Source: Panopea generosa
Taxonomy: Eukaryota > Mollusca > Bivalvia > Adapedonta > Hiatellidae
NCBI GenBank assembly: GCA_029582155.1
Contig: CM055898.1
Location: 32,227,419-32,291,418, forward strand
DNA length: 64,000 nt
Direction: 5' to 3'
Shown here: positions 12,113-23,611 of the stretch, piece after piece
Position numbering within the stretch: the first letter of the stretch is position 1
Layout: each line of letters starts with the position of its first letter
The notes under the pieces: model-generated
The model's database searches: none
Told to the model about the DNA's origin: nothing
The model's input: the letters and a program-made list of their open reading frames with translations, nothing else
Position numbers and translations under genes: made by a program

Positions 12113-14388
12113 TAAATTACATTTAAAATTTAAAAATACATTTCAATCATTTACATGTTGATACCCACATCTAAATTAAAACTAATTTAATTCCCAGCAC
12201 ACATACTGAGGTATTTCAACTTCATATTAACATCGCGCAGATATGTAAATTTGAGAATGAATAAGTGAGAATGTATCAACATTGCCATGTTTTACGTCAC
12301 ATCAATTTTACACAGTTTGGTGATAAAGCTAACGATCTCATCATGTTTTAATCATTGTTACCAGATAACAGTATGTCTTTATAAAACTAAATAACCAAAC
12401 TCTTCTATAAAACTCAATTTCCCGTGTTTACAATAATGTTCTTGATTAGATCTTTTATCTTTACTAGTACTACCATATTGTTCAATATGTTTGTGTTAAC
12501 CATTTATATGTACTTTTGCATGTGCCTTATGTATTTGAATATGTTGTTTATGGTAAAATACTTTATAATGCCCAAGCCAAAATAAAAGAATGTTCAGTTC
12601 TGCTTATTACATTAAATATCAGCACGAAGTCAATCATTGTTTTTAATGTCATGCCAATACCACCATATGTGTCCATTATTAACACACCACACATGATCGT
12701 TAATGTATTAACCGAAGGTTATGTGAAGTTTATCATCAACCTAAATTATTGCAAAAGACGTTAATGTTAAACGATTATCTAGTAAGAGAATCATTAAACC
12801 TATAATGGGTAATTTTTCTTGAACACATGAACACATACCTTCGCGCTTCGAGCATAACTACGGATAAAATTAGCCTAGTTTAGATTTGTTTATGCCAATG
12901 AAGTTATAAGTTGTAGGACTCACACCGCTATTATCTCCCTTGAGTACTCCGGACCCACAGATGAAGGAAGTAGAAATAAAACTTTAGTTCACTTCTTCTT
13001 GTTTTGCAGGGCTTTGTATTGCAGTTATTTATTTTCATATTATGTGTTAAATGGTCTGTATTTTAGAAATCACAACTGCAAACTCAATGCTGATAGCTAA
13101 TTTCTTGTCAATTTTGTGTCATTTCAGAAATGTTGGTTCGAACTGCATCGAGTACGAATAGTTGACACATTATCATTCTGGAAATTGATATATGTCACAA
13201 TACCATTGATTAAAAAAACCGGGTCAAGGTATTTTTTCCCTGTATAATTGCAGATCTTTAACTTGTGAAGAAATTGATCTCAGAACCATGCTGAAGATTT
13301 TGTTTTTACATTGTGATTAAGACATAAATGTTACAATGGTGTCCTATGGGAAATGTTATAGTGGTGTGAGCCAAAAATTGTACAATGGAGTCCTATGAGA
13401 AATGTAATAGTGGTGTGAGACGTTTAACGGTTTTTTGCCCGCTTGAGGCAACGGGTATTGAAGACTATTCACCAGTTACTAGCGAAAGGACGGTTGTTCT
13501 ATTCAGATTCATTATGAGGTCTTTCATTGTTTGAGCGAAACTAAATGATTTTCATTATTATTTTAAAAGACCAGAACTGAAAACAACACCGAGTCAAAAT
13601 ACGGGATGACATATATATAATTAAACACTTCTTCATTAAACAACACAATTTTGTATATCCTAGGCTCATGCATTATGATTTGCTGTAGTTCACCGAGCCA
13701 TCCTTAGTTTAAGTAAACTGTTCAGTAATAGTTCAAACGTATAAGTGCATAGGAACTAACTGCAAGTAGATGTGTAAATGTTCAAATTCATATTTGAAAA
13801 ATATGTTCTACACCTTTAGCAGGCGATACTTTCTTTGCTGATAGCGTAAGAATGTTTGAGTGTTTGGTTATCAGTCAATAGTTTAAACAAACATTCTTAT
13901 ATCCGCCAGTAACAATAAATGTAGAGTTGATGATATCTAAGTTCCTAATTTTATTGATATTGTTTTTGCTGTTTAATGCATATTGTGAACGAAAATAAAA
14001 CAATATAACTTAAAACTACCTGTACAAAATGTGTTTAATTACATTTTTATTGACAATCAATAAAATAAGATTGATTCCTTGAAGACGAGGGATTGTTGTG
14101 TACTTTGATTCAGTGTCAATTATTTCTGTCTCCTTCAAATCACGGAGAATCACGGAGAACGTTCAGGCTTGCTCGAGAAAACATAACTGATTAACCCGGT
14201 GTTTTTATTTTTTTTATTTTATTTGGGGTGGGTGGGGATGGATGGCGGTGTATATTTTATTACTTCAAAAACAGGTTCAATAAAACAGAGTCTTACTGTT
14301 TTATTGTGCGTTGTCGCAATCCAATGGATCGTTCTATGATATCACCCGTGGAGGTTTATCAAGGAACATTATGGAAGTGGAATGTTAT
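12113..14388. other. Long unique intron
   Basis: About 2.3 kb without a supported gene. At about 13327-13420 a segment of roughly 54 bp (ACAATGGTGTCCTATGGGAA type) is present twice in tandem. At 14224-14245 there is a G-rich tract (GGGGTGGGTGGGGATGG) after a T run. The 82-codon frame at 12516 has no domain, splice context or codon pattern that suggests a gene. Confidence 0.5.
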
Positions 14389-14514
14389 CAGCGGCGGATC
14401 CAAGATTTCAGTTTAGAGAGGGCGAACCTAAATATAGTGGATTTTTCATATAAAATATGGGAGTTTAGAGGCAGGGGGCGTCCGCCATTTTTTTAAAAAG
14501 TAGATCCGCCATTG
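14389..14514. mobile_element. 126-bp MITE with 5-bp target duplication
   Basis: Terminal inverted repeats CAGCGGCGGATC (left) and GATCCGCCATTG (right; reads CAATGGCGGATC inverted) flank a non-coding core. The element is bordered by the direct repeat GTTAT at 14384-14388 and 14515-14519. CAG-type ends recall hAT elements, but those make 8-bp duplications, so I leave the superfamily open. Confidence 0.8.
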
Positions 14515-15649
14515 GTTATGACTCTCGTTATGAAAACACCATGAAACCCTAGACTCAAACTGAGAAGAAGACATACTGACTGTGCTTGATTTTATACCTT
14601 ATATACCAATTTTATTTGAATCAATTTATTTTTCAACGGAGTTAAACGCCATTTCAACATATTGGCATACCGAGTTTCAATAATGAAAGAAGACTTCAGA
14701 AGTTCAGTAGAACCATCGTCCTTCCGCATGTAACTGGAATATTGTATGTAAGCGTTTTGTAGGAAACATTGTCTAAGGATAACTGTCTGTATATGTTGAC
14801 TGGTTATGTTGACACGTTTGCCGGTTGCAATTCCATTAAAACAAACAGAACGAGCATAACAGAACATACATATACTCATTAATCTATCCACACTTAAACT
14901 TTACATGTTCTCGGTCTTTTTAACAAATTCACAAATATTTACAGTCAGATCATTTCAACAAACAAAATACAAAACAAATATACTTAATATAATAGTAGAG
15001 TCTGACACTTTAACTTACATTCGGATGAAGGAGGGCAGATCATTTGGCTAATGCATTACAGTTATTGAAACATGGCAGATATGAACGCAGACATATTCTA
15101 TACGAAAATGAAAACAGTTTGTTCAGTTTAAATTCTGTCCGTAGCAAGCTATTTACAATTAAATTTATGATGTTAAGTTTGAAATGTTACCTAAATGTTT
15201 TCTTTCAAGTAATAGCATGATAACCGCCACAATATCTACAGTCATAGTTATTAGTGAAGCAGACGCCAAGGTCTTGATAGTTATTTTTTTATAAGTGAAT
15301 TATTTAATTAAAGGTTGATTGATTGTATATCTGTGGTGACTAAAGTATAGAACCACGATTAACCGAAGATGGAAGCTTAAAAATTGTTCAGGAATGTTTG
15401 AAATGTCTCGGAATGTTTTCCCCCAATAATAGCATATATAAATCGACATAATATTAACAGCCAAGGTTATAATTTAAGCAATCTTCCCTGGTACACACTT
15501 AGATCTTGATGATGGTTTTATTACTGATTTATTGCAATAAAGAGTTGATTATACAACTTGTTGTTAGGTAAAGACACATTTTTAATGCATTTACCGTGCG
15601 AGTCCGGAAATCGAAATAATGCTCAAATGACGTCATTGCAAATGATTTT
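14515..15649. other. Unique intron
   Basis: About 1.1 kb of AT-rich intron. Nothing supported on either strand; the 99-codon minus frame at 14592-14891 lacks domain features. Confidence 0.5.
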
Positions 15650-15736
15650 CTTAAAATCACAAATGCAATTGTACATTACCTTTCAAACTGTCAATTAATA
15701 TCGGATACTAACTATCAACCATCACAAACGTAATAT

Positions 15737-16023
15737 ATACGTTACCTTTCCAACAAACATCACAAAACTATACTATATATACGTTACCTTTCCAACAAAC
15801 ATCACAACGCTATACTATATATACGTTACCTTTCCAACAAACATCACAACGCTATACTATATACGCTACATTTCTAACAAACATCACAACGCTATGCTAT
15901 ATATACGTTACATTTCCAACAAACATCACAACGCTATACTTTTCCAACAAACATCACAACGCTATACTATATATACGTTACCTTTCCAACAAACATCACA
16001 ACGCTATATTTTATATTTGTTAC
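15737..16023. repeat. 42-bp array of duplicated exon end plus splice donor (copy A)
   Basis: About seven units of about 42 bp (GTTACCTTTCCAACAAACAT then CACAACGCTATACTATATATAC). On the minus strand each reads TGTTTGTTGGAAAG|GTAACG, the last codons and 5' splice site of the adjoining EB exon (16024-16146). The array lies just inside the intron and gives a ladder of donor-like sites. Confidence 0.9.
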
Positions 16024-16146
16024 CTTTCCAACAAACATCATCAAAAGTTTTATAGCCAGTATTACATTGGCATATGTTTGTTATACACTGGGCGTTCCCA
16101 TCTACACAGTCACCATTTGTGGTACAAGTACCGTTGATATGGCCGT
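16024..16146 (-). CDS. EB/EGF-like exon, type A (DGHING)
   Basis: Seen: 123 bp, phase 1-1, acceptor TTTTTAG before 16146, donor GGAAAG|GTAAC after 16024. The peptide starts DGHINGTCTTNGDCVDGNAQ and has six cysteines in the pattern C-x5-C-x6-C-x4-C-x-C-x10-C, ending DDVCWK. This matches the small disulfide-rich EB/EGF-like modules found in tandem in secreted and cell-surface invertebrate proteins. It is the last EB module before the Ig-like exons. Function beyond extracellular structure or binding is inference. Confidence 0.8.
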
Positions 16147-17064
16147 CTAAAAATAATTAAAAACACCCAGTAAAAAGGTGGCTAAAATCTTTTTAAACAA
16201 AGATTACTGCAAAATTGTTTGACCTGTGTTTTATTGATTATCAATTTGTTATGTTGTGGAATATATAATTTGTTTCGAATGTTTTATAGATATATTTTTT
16301 ATTTTCATGTGGTCTATGGGTACCGCAAATAATATCGTAGTTTGATGACCATAACCCTATCCCATTGCCTAAACTAGATACAGTTTTCTTTAAAGTATAT
16401 ATACTATTTACGACAGACATAGGTTAGTAAAAGTTAAATGATAATTTTGTTTCAAACTATAAACACTCAAATGAGCATTGTTCAAGAAAATTATTTTTAA
16501 ATACATGTATATCCTGTTTTATTTTGGACTCAAATTGAGAAAAACTTGGTGGCGAAGTTAATTATTATCTTAATTGGGGTTTTAACATACATAATTAAAA
16601 TAAAATAAAAAAATGAAATTCAAAAAAATTTTCATAACATTTATCTTACGCCAAAAAAAGATCTTGATATCACATCGCTTACACACATAACAAACCCATT
16701 CTAATAATAAGTTAAACAACTTAACCGAGTATTTACTTGAATGCAAAAACATATATATCAAACAGGAGTCGTAGCATTTTAAAGCCACAGTCACCATAGC
16801 AACATGAATAAAATAATACAAAGAATAATCATACTATGTACAGTTCATATATACATAAGAAGTAACAATAGGTGTCACCGCCTTGGAACGATCTGTAGTA
16901 TGATTGCAACTGACTGGCGGGCTTAAACCTGGTAAACGGTTAACAGTCTTATCATGTGTTATGACATGGGGAAGAGTAAGGTTGGTCATAACACAAGATG
17001 AGACTGGAACAGACATTTACTATTTCGTTTCGAGCAAAGTGAAAATTCAAAGTTTCAATGGGGG
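16147..17064. other. Intron of copy A
   Basis: Intron almost identical to 23612-24470 in copy B, with the deletion junction relative to B near 17005. The small frames here have no coding features. Confidence 0.6.
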
Positions 17065-17130
17065 CTGCCGTCAGTACAGACTGCGTTGTCATCATTGTTG
17101 CAGCCGAGCAAGCTCCATTCAACTCTTTGT
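17065..17130 (-). pseudogene. Truncated EB/EGF-like exon, type D remnant
   Basis: The acceptor TTTCAG and the first codons (DKELNGAC) match the intact exon at 26079-26201. About 8 bases are then missing after the third cysteine region, shifting the frame, and the second half of the exon with its donor is deleted. The surviving 66 bp run directly into intron sequence matching that found beyond the donor in copy B. Because neighbouring exons are phase 1-1, skipping this remnant keeps the mRNA in frame. Confidence 0.8.
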
Positions 17131-17633
17131 CTGAAATTATTGATCTTGTGGATGAATGGAATTACCAAAAAGAGATGGTATGTTGTCGACAGATTTTACC
17201 TTGTAGAACACTTGAAAAAAGTCACAGTTTCACAATTAAATTAGATTTGTTTGTTTTTAAAATAAACTCGTTTAATGAACCTAAACCAATACCTTTGATA
17301 TAACATATATATAATGCAATGCACATGAATGGGGAGTATAGCATTTCATAGTTCACAGCTTATTTTTGGTAATTTTGAATACTGTTGACAAGATTGTCGA
17401 AGAAGGTCACAAATACAGAGGCTTAAATAAAATAATTGAGAAAAAAAATGCTAATCAGAATCTAAACACTTGTTTATCAGCGACTATCGTTTGAATGTCC
17501 TTCATGCCGATTCTATTTCAAACATAAAAATAAGAAAATTAACAGTTAATTCAGTTCATAATATCAGATGCTTAATACAAGAGGTAAAATATTAATACCA
17601 AACACCCCCATCCCAAAGATATATGACTGTTAC

Positions 17634-17756
17634 CTTTCCAACAGACATCATCGAAAACCGTATAGTCTGAATTACACTGACATATGTTTGTAATACACTG
17701 GGCGTTATCATCTACGCAGTCATCATCTGTGGTACAAGCGCCGTTGATGTGGCCAT
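17634..17756 (-). CDS. EB/EGF-like exon, type A
   Basis: 123 bp, phase 1-1, acceptor GCAG before 17756, donor GGAAAG|GTAAC after 17634. The peptide begins DGHINGACTTDDDCVDDNAQ with six cysteines in the type A spacing and ends FDDVCWK. It is a near copy of the exon at 26637-26759 within the segmental duplication. Confidence 0.8.
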
Positions 17757-18098
17757 CTGCAAGGAATTATTAATATACAGCTTAGTATTATTTAACTAAA
17801 TGAAAACAGTATGATAAATCTATATACTTTGAAATATGCAATATTTTACAAAAAAAAACAAACATTATCAATTTTCATGATCATATGGTGCATGAAAAAG
17901 TGACAAGTGCAAGAAGTACCAAAGTATTCAGTAACATCTCAAGTAAACAGCCAATATCATCAACAGACAATAATTACTGTACGATACGGATATATATACT
18001 TTCGAGCTTAGTATGTTGCGTTTTCATATCTCTTGAGTGTACATGGTATAAAACCTGAATCAACGCGTTACCAAACTCTTTATTATTATTGTACATAC

Positions 18099-18221
18099 CT
18101 TCAAAGCATTCTCCATTATGTTCACCATATCCATCTATGCACTCACATACAGCGTTGGAGCAAAGGGCGTTTGGATCGTGACACTCGCTTGTTTGAGAAC
18201 ATTTCCCTCCAATATCGCCAT
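18099..18221 (-). CDS. EB/EGF-like exon, type C (DGDIGG)
   Basis: 123 bp, phase 1-1, acceptor TTGTAG before 18221, donor TTTGAAG|GTATGT after 18099. The peptide begins DGDIGGKCSQTSECHDPNAL, has six cysteines and ends HNGECFE. A near-identical copy lies at 27100-27222; a frameshifted relative lies at 24965-25091. Plus-strand frames over this exon are shadows. Confidence 0.8.
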
Positions 18222-18751
18222 CTACAACATAGATAATATTATAGAACTTAGTAAAATGAATGCTACATTAACACAGAAAATTGACATCATTGGGTTTTAC
18301 TTTGATTCAACCACCAAGTTTATTTTGTCTCTTCTTCTGTGTGTATAACTTGTATAGAAATAAATATTCTACATATATTTATTGATTATACATGTGTATA
18401 TTGATTACACAGTTGGTGTGTACTGGTTATACATGTGTGTATTGATTGTATATTCATTATGTTTGTGTTTTGGTAGATGAGACCTTTGAATATTACGTCT
18501 CTTGTTGAATATATATCTTCTGTTCATCACATGAGCGAAGACGTTCCTATATTAATGTGTAAAGCATCCTCGTTAAAGCTTAAACGCTATGTGGCAATAG
18601 ATGGCATAAACACAACTAGTTAACGAGAGACCTGTATTGTCTATTGAAAAACATGTCTGCTTATTCTTAACACTATTCTTGTAATAGTAAATATGTATTT
18701 ATAAACATGTTAAAATTATATTTAATTTAAATATAAATATTAGCTACTTAC
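18222..18751. other. Intron
   Basis: Intron with a short T/A/G-rich imperfect repeat near 18375-18460 (ATTGATTATACATGTGTAT type). The match to copy B ends about 18345. Nothing coding seen. Confidence 0.5.
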
Positions 18752-18919
18752 CTTTAATACAAGAGCCTCCTGTCGTGACTACAGAATATGTGGCTTTACA
18801 CTCACAAACACCCAGGTCAAAGAATGAGTTACCATACTGTGACCCGCTAAATATGTTACATACGGCATTGTCATCAGTACAGACACTTCCAGGTTCACAC
18901 ACACCTCCGTTACCGCCAT
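18752..18919 (-). CDS. EB/EGF-like exon, type F (DGGNGG, long form)
   Basis: 168 bp (56 codons), phase 1-1, acceptor TTATTCAG before 18919, donor TAAAG|GTAAGT after 18752. The peptide begins DGGNGGVCEPGSVCTDDNAV. It has the same scaffold as the 123-bp exons plus an insert of about 15 residues between the third and fourth cysteines. It has six cysteines; its paralogue at 19931-20098 has eight, the extra pair lying in the insert. Confidence 0.8.
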
Positions 18920-19357
18920 CTGAATAATTAAAATTAAACATCGGAATAAGTCAAGGTACGTGTACGGTTATAAGAATAATATAACGGTACTTTGTATTAA
19001 ATAAAATCAAGAAAAAATAATAACGGACTTAAGAGAATGTTTGGTGTATATATGTTGTTCTCCTTTTGCAACAGTACTTCAGTAATATAATGGCGAAAAC
19101 TTCGAAAACACCAGTTTTAAAGAAGATCAATTTAATATTGCTACATGTTTTCATTTAATATATTTTATATCTTATTTGCTACATTTGAAATGTTGTTTTA
19201 CAATTATGAATTAGGTTACTTTATATGTGTTGCATTTATATAAGTTATAATTTATGTTGAAAGTTTAATATAAAAACAGTAAAAATACTAACAGTCTGTT
19301 TCATTTTATCACATTAATATAAGACAAACAAAGAGTCTTTATTTATGACCAACAAAC
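18920..19357. other. Intron
   Basis: AT-rich intron. Nothing recognised. Confidence 0.5.
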
Positions 19358-19483
19358 CTTTAATGCATATAGAATTGACGAGTGAGTGTCCGCTGTTACA
19401 TTCGCATATCCCGAGCCCGTTACATTCGGCGTTCGTATCCGTACAGGCATTGTTATCCAAACATTTCCCTCCGACACTCCCGT
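19358..19483 (-). CDS. EB/EGF-like exon, type E (DGSVGG)
   Basis: 126 bp (42 codons), phase 1-1, acceptor TTTCAG before 19483, donor TAAAG|GTTTGT after 19358. The peptide begins DGSVGGKCLDNNACTDTNAE, has six cysteines and ends NSICIK. Its paralogue is at 21662-21787. The order F-E-F-E in this stretch points to tandem duplication of an exon pair. Confidence 0.8.
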
Positions 19484-19930
19484 CTGAAATAAATTTGACA
19501 TTGCTCACAGAATTACAAAGCCACTAATGACCTGCTTTGTATGGTTTTTTTTCATGAAGTTAATATATTTATCCAAAGTTTTTCTTCTTTTTAAGATTTT
19601 TTACATTGAATTAAATGTTGAATGTTTTTTTTTGTACTTGATTGTTCATATCAATTTGATAGGTTTTAAATGATAAGTCACACGATTGAGACGTTCCAAT
19701 ATCAATGATAAGATAGATGTCGAAGCACTCTGTAACACTAAATAAGAAAGAATATTATATTACAAATAAAAACGTTAAAATACACGTCCGTCTAGTTGTT
19801 TGGTAGAAATAGCATACAGTAAGGCGTCAAATCAGTCAGAGGTTACTAGTCGGTTCAATAGCAAATAGTTTCTAATATTTATAAACATGTTTGAATAAAA
19901 TACTAAATTATAATCAATCTTATTGTTTAC
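19484..19930. other. Intron
   Basis: Unique AT-rich intron. Nothing recognised. Confidence 0.5.
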
Positions 19931-20098
19931 CTTTTATGCAAGAGCCTCCTGCCGTGACTTCAGAATATGTGGCTTTACATTCACATACACCCGGGTCACA
20001 GACAAATCCACCACACCGTGATCCGCTGGATGTGTTACATACGGCATTACCATCTGTACATACGCTTCCCGGTTTACAGACACCTCCATTACCACCAT
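19931..20098 (-). CDS. EB/EGF-like exon, type F with extra cysteine pair
   Basis: 168 bp, phase 1-1, acceptor ATTCAG before 20098, donor AAAAG|GTAAAC after 19931. The peptide begins DGGNGGVCKPGSVCTDGNAV. Its insert contains SRCGGFVC, so this exon has eight cysteines where the paralogue at 18752-18919 has six. Confidence 0.8.
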
Positions 20099-21307
20099 CT
20101 GAATAAATCAAGTGGCACATAAGGTCACAATGTTGTTCATGTTATTTATAAAATAAGGTATAGACTTTCAATGGTTAAAAGAAATTCCACATATAATTAA
20201 TGTAAAGTATATTTCTATCCTTAGCAGGAATGTATCGGCACATACAAATGAACAATAACTGATATGTTGACCAGCATGGTTTGTGTAAAGACAATGCAGT
20301 GACACCCTTATTTGTTTTAAAATAAGAAATCCTCAAATGCTCATCAATACATGCATCTGTTAAACTCCTATACCAGTCATTTTTAACACCAGTGATGTCT
20401 TATTGTAGTATGTGCTGTGCCAGTATTTGCAGAATGAAAACACAGACCCTATGAACCATCAAGTTTGAAAATATTTAAATCAATTAACATAGGACTTCTT
20501 TTAAGCACAAGCATCATGTAACTTTGACAAAAAAGGGGCGCAGCTGTGAAGTGCACACCACACTACGAAATACAATAACTATATAATAATCAAGAAAACA
20601 ATAAACTAGCAGAAATGTGCATAGTATGTTACATAATATCATAGGAGTAGTTTGGTTTCTACGTTCTTATTGGATGCCGGTGGGCTCATATAAGGGAATA
20701 AGAAATATAACAATTGCTATACTTGCAGTAAAAAATATTTCTCGCAGTATTCTACAAAGCATATGAATAGTAATGATTCATTCATAAAAATGTATCCGTC
20801 TCTTCTGTCCACATGTGTGACAGATGTTATTTCCCTATCCATTAATGTTGGTTTCTGCTTTCATTAAGTTTATTCCATTAAATCATTAAAAACACAATTA
20901 TACACTAAACATGTGCATAATACATAAACATAACTTAGATAAAGGGGGAAAGGTTGGAAAGGACTTAAACTATGAAAAAGTGGTGTTAATTTGGCTTGGC
21001 TTCATGGAGATTGTGTTGTTTTATGTCATGCTTTTATTTATATTTTGTCACTCTGCACATCTTGCTATAACATTACGGTTTACAAAATTTCCATCTGAGC
21101 ATATCGTCCCAAAAAACAAAAAAAAAAATCATATTCTAAGATTAGTTACACTACGTATACTTGACAGCCATCTGCCAATTTAAAGTGGTGTCAATCTTTA
21201 TGCGATTCATCAAAGCTCTGGTTAAACATGGTACTTAATCAGCGGGTAATTTAGTAGAGAAGGCAAGGAGACTGTCAACTGACCAATGGACGTGTTCAGT
21301 TTCACAC
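20099..21307. other. Long intron
   Basis: About 1.2 kb of AT-rich intron. The 90-codon plus frame at 20911-21183 is hydrophobic and low in complexity, with no supporting context. No other feature recognised. Confidence 0.5.
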
Positions 21308-21515
21308 ACAATCAAAACAATAAATAATTATACCATAGCAAACTGCCTTACCTCCCTTTACCTAGTCTTTACCAAACAATAAAAACAATGAATAATTATG
21401 CCATAGCAAACTGCCTTACCTCTCTTTACAAAGTCTTTACCAAACAATCAAAACAATAAATAGTTATACCATAGCAACTACCTTACCTCCCTTCACATAG
21501 TCTTTACAAACTAAT
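21308..21515. repeat. 68-bp tandem repeat, three copies
   Basis: Three units spaced exactly 68 bp (AAACAATAAATAATTATACC type), each with a CTTACCTCCCTTTAC block. On the minus strand that block reads GGGAGGTAAG, which resembles a 5' splice site. It lies about 150 bp past the donor of the 21662-21787 exon. Confidence 0.85.
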
Positions 21516-21661
21516 CAAAACAATCGCGTTTTTATGAATTCAAATGACATTCAAGCTATGTTTTGATATTGGTTAATACATATTTATCATCATTCCCGGC
21601 ACACTTATAAAAAAGTGTTGCTATGTTTTCATATATCTACATATCAAAGACGGAAACAAAC

Positions 21662-21787
21662 CTTCCATGCATACAGAGTTGACGAGAGAGTGTCCGCTGC
21701 GACATTGGCATATACCTTGCGCGTTACACTCGGCGTTCGTGTCTGTACATGCATCGTTTTCTAAACACGCAGCTCCAACGCTCCCAT
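21662..21787 (-). CDS. EB/EGF-like exon, type E
   Basis: 126 bp, phase 1-1, acceptor ATCTTAG before 21787, donor GGAAG|GTTTGT after 21662. The peptide begins DGSVGAACLENDACTDTNAE, ends NSVCME and has six cysteines. It is a paralogue of 19358-19483 and too short to appear as a long open frame. Confidence 0.8.
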
Positions 21788-22121
21788 CTAAGATAATGAT
21801 AACATTATGACAATTACAAAAACACTTAAAGACTTACTGTTCTAAATAAAGATTATGTGTTTATCTTGGTGTATATCAAGTTTGCTTCAAATGACTTTTC
21901 GTTTTTATGGTATTATATTTATAACAAATGAACCCTGTTTATTTTTAAGTTCTGAAATATACTACGTGCTTATATTAAGAACTTAAGCAAACAAAAGAAT
22001 GCTCATTGTTTTCTAATGTAACATAGTTTAGTTAACAAAGAGTTGTGTAGTGATCAATATATTGATGGCAAAACATTATTGATAGTGCATAGTTCATGTT
22101 TTTTTAAAAAAACTGGCGTAC

Positions 22122-22244
22122 CTTTTTTACAAACACCGCCAATAATTGTATAACCAGAGACACAGACACACCTGTCGCCAGTACAAACTGCGTGGTCATA
22201 GAGACACTCTGTAGCGTCCGCACATGATCCATTCAATTCTCTAT
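22122..22244 (-). CDS. EB/EGF-like exon, type D (DRELNG)
   Basis: 123 bp, phase 1-1, acceptor TTCCAG before 22244, donor AAAAAG|GTACGC after 22122. The peptide begins DRELNGSCADATECLYDHAV, then RCVCVSGYTIIGGVCKK, with six cysteines. It is a relative of the type D exon at 26079-26201 and of the remnant at 17065-17130. Confidence 0.8.
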
Positions 22245-22529
22245 CTGGAAGTGTAGATTATCTTGTTCAATGGATATGCAAAATATAAAGGTATGCTACT
22301 CACAACAGTTTGAGCCTTAACAAGTCTAATATCTTTCATTGTTTATGCAATTACGTGGTTCATTTCAAATTTAATATACATTTCAATATGTTTTTTTTTT
22401 CTTATGAATGAATGCCAATATAATAAAAATATATGTGCGTTACTTCTGCAAGCAGATATATGTATCATCGAGTGTTATATATACACAACCATCCCAAAAA
22501 AGTTAAAAAGTACGTTACCGTTTTTTTAC
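22245..22529. other. Intron
   Basis: Short AT-rich intron before the 128-bp repeat array. Nothing recognised. Confidence 0.5.
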
Positions 22530-23270
22530 AAAAATCATTGAAAGCCCTATGCCATATAGTCATCTTTTATATATACATTAATATCATGAATGCAAGTATT
22601 TGTTACGACTGTCAAAGACAAATACTAAATATCCACCATCACAACGATTTGGCAGGTTACTTCTTACATAGACATCGTCAATTGCCATATATTATATTTC
22701 CTTTATCACAAATGCAATTAACCTTACATTTTCATTTGTCAAAATCGAATACCAAAACTCCACCATAACAAAGATATGTGCATGGTACTATTTGAAAAGA
22801 CATCGTCAATACCATATACTATACTTCCTTTATCACAAATGCAAGTATACCTTATATTTTCATTTGTCAAAATCGAATACCAAATATACACCATTACAAA
22901 GATATGTGCATGCTACTATTTAAAAAGACATCGTCCATACCATATACTATATTTCCTTTGTCACAAATGCAATCATACCTAACATTTGCATTTGTCAATA
23001 TCAAAATCGAACTCCAAATACCTATCATTACGAATATTTGTGTATGCTATTTCAATGGACATCATCGAATGCCGTATATTATATACCCATTATATCAAAT
23101 ATAAGCAAGCGTTAGTTTCCCCGACTGTCAATATCGCATACCAGATAGTCGCCATCACAAAAACATTTGTTGGTTACCTTTATTAACAGATATCACCAAA
23201 TACAATACACATTTGTTGTCACAAATGCAATTGTACATTACTTTTCAAACTGTCAATTAATATCGGATAC
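22530..23270. repeat. About 128-bp tandem array built from EB exon fragments
   Basis: Four or five diverged units. The marker GACATCGTC occurs at 22671, 22799 and 22927, and a variant (GACATCATC) at 23058, giving spacings of 128, 128 and 131. On the minus strand each unit reads like the C-terminal half of a type A EB exon: C-I-C-D-K-G, then about seven residues, then D-D-V, with the last cysteine and the donor lost. These are amplified dead exon fragments, not functional exons. The plus-strand frames of 60-111 codons across them are by-products. Confidence 0.75.
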
Positions 23271-23303
23271 TAAATATCAACCATCACAAACGTAAAATAT
23301 ACG

Positions 23304-23488
23304 ATACCTTTCCAACAAACATCACAAAACGATTCTATATATATATACTATATATACGTTACCTTTACAACAAACATCACAACGCTATACTATATATACG
23401 TTACCTTTCCAACAAATATTACAACGCTATACTATATATAAGTTACCTTTCCAACAAACATCACAACGCTATACTATATATACGTTAC
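23304..23488. repeat. 42-bp array of duplicated exon end plus splice donor (copy B)
   Basis: Four or five units of the same 42-bp repeat as at 15737-16023, again abutting the donor of a type A EB exon. Copy number and internal changes differ from copy A, so the arrays have changed since the duplication. Confidence 0.9.
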
Positions 23489-23611
23489 CTTTCAAACAAA
23501 CATTATCAAAAGCCGTATAGCCAGTATTACATTGACATATGTTTGTTATACACTGGGCGTTCCCATCTACACAATCACCATCTGTGGTACAAGTACCGTT
23601 GATATGACCGT
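23489..23611 (-). CDS. EB/EGF-like exon, type A (copy B)
   Basis: 123 bp, phase 1-1, acceptor TTTTTAG before 23611, donor GAAAG|GTAACG after 23489. The peptide begins DGHINGTCTTDGDCVDGNAQ with the type A six-cysteine spacing. Near the end TGG is replaced by TTG, so it reads DNVCLK rather than DDVCWK. It is the equivalent of 16024-16146. Confidence 0.8.

Larger units (their letters stand above)
15650..18345. repeat. Segmental duplication, copy A (short)
   Basis: Exons and introns match the 23215-27340 region (copy B) almost base for base over long stretches; for example 16150-17000 matches 23615-24470, and 17010-18345 matches 26000-27340. Copy A lacks about 1.5 kb present in B (24470-26000). 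It has its own truncated exon at 17065-17130. The match runs into the assembly gap at the B end. Confidence 0.9.

Noticed and set aside
12516-12764. 82-codon plus frame
   Set aside because: AT-rich composition, no domain, no splice sites, inside an intron of the minus-strand gene.
18033-18348. Plus-strand frames over EB exons (also 19345, 19891, 26838, 27034)
   Set aside because: They are antisense shadows of the minus-strand exons, which have conserved cysteines and splice sites.
20911-21183. 90-codon hydrophobic plus frame
   Set aside because: Composition follows the AT-rich intron; ends in poly-A-derived lysines; no support.
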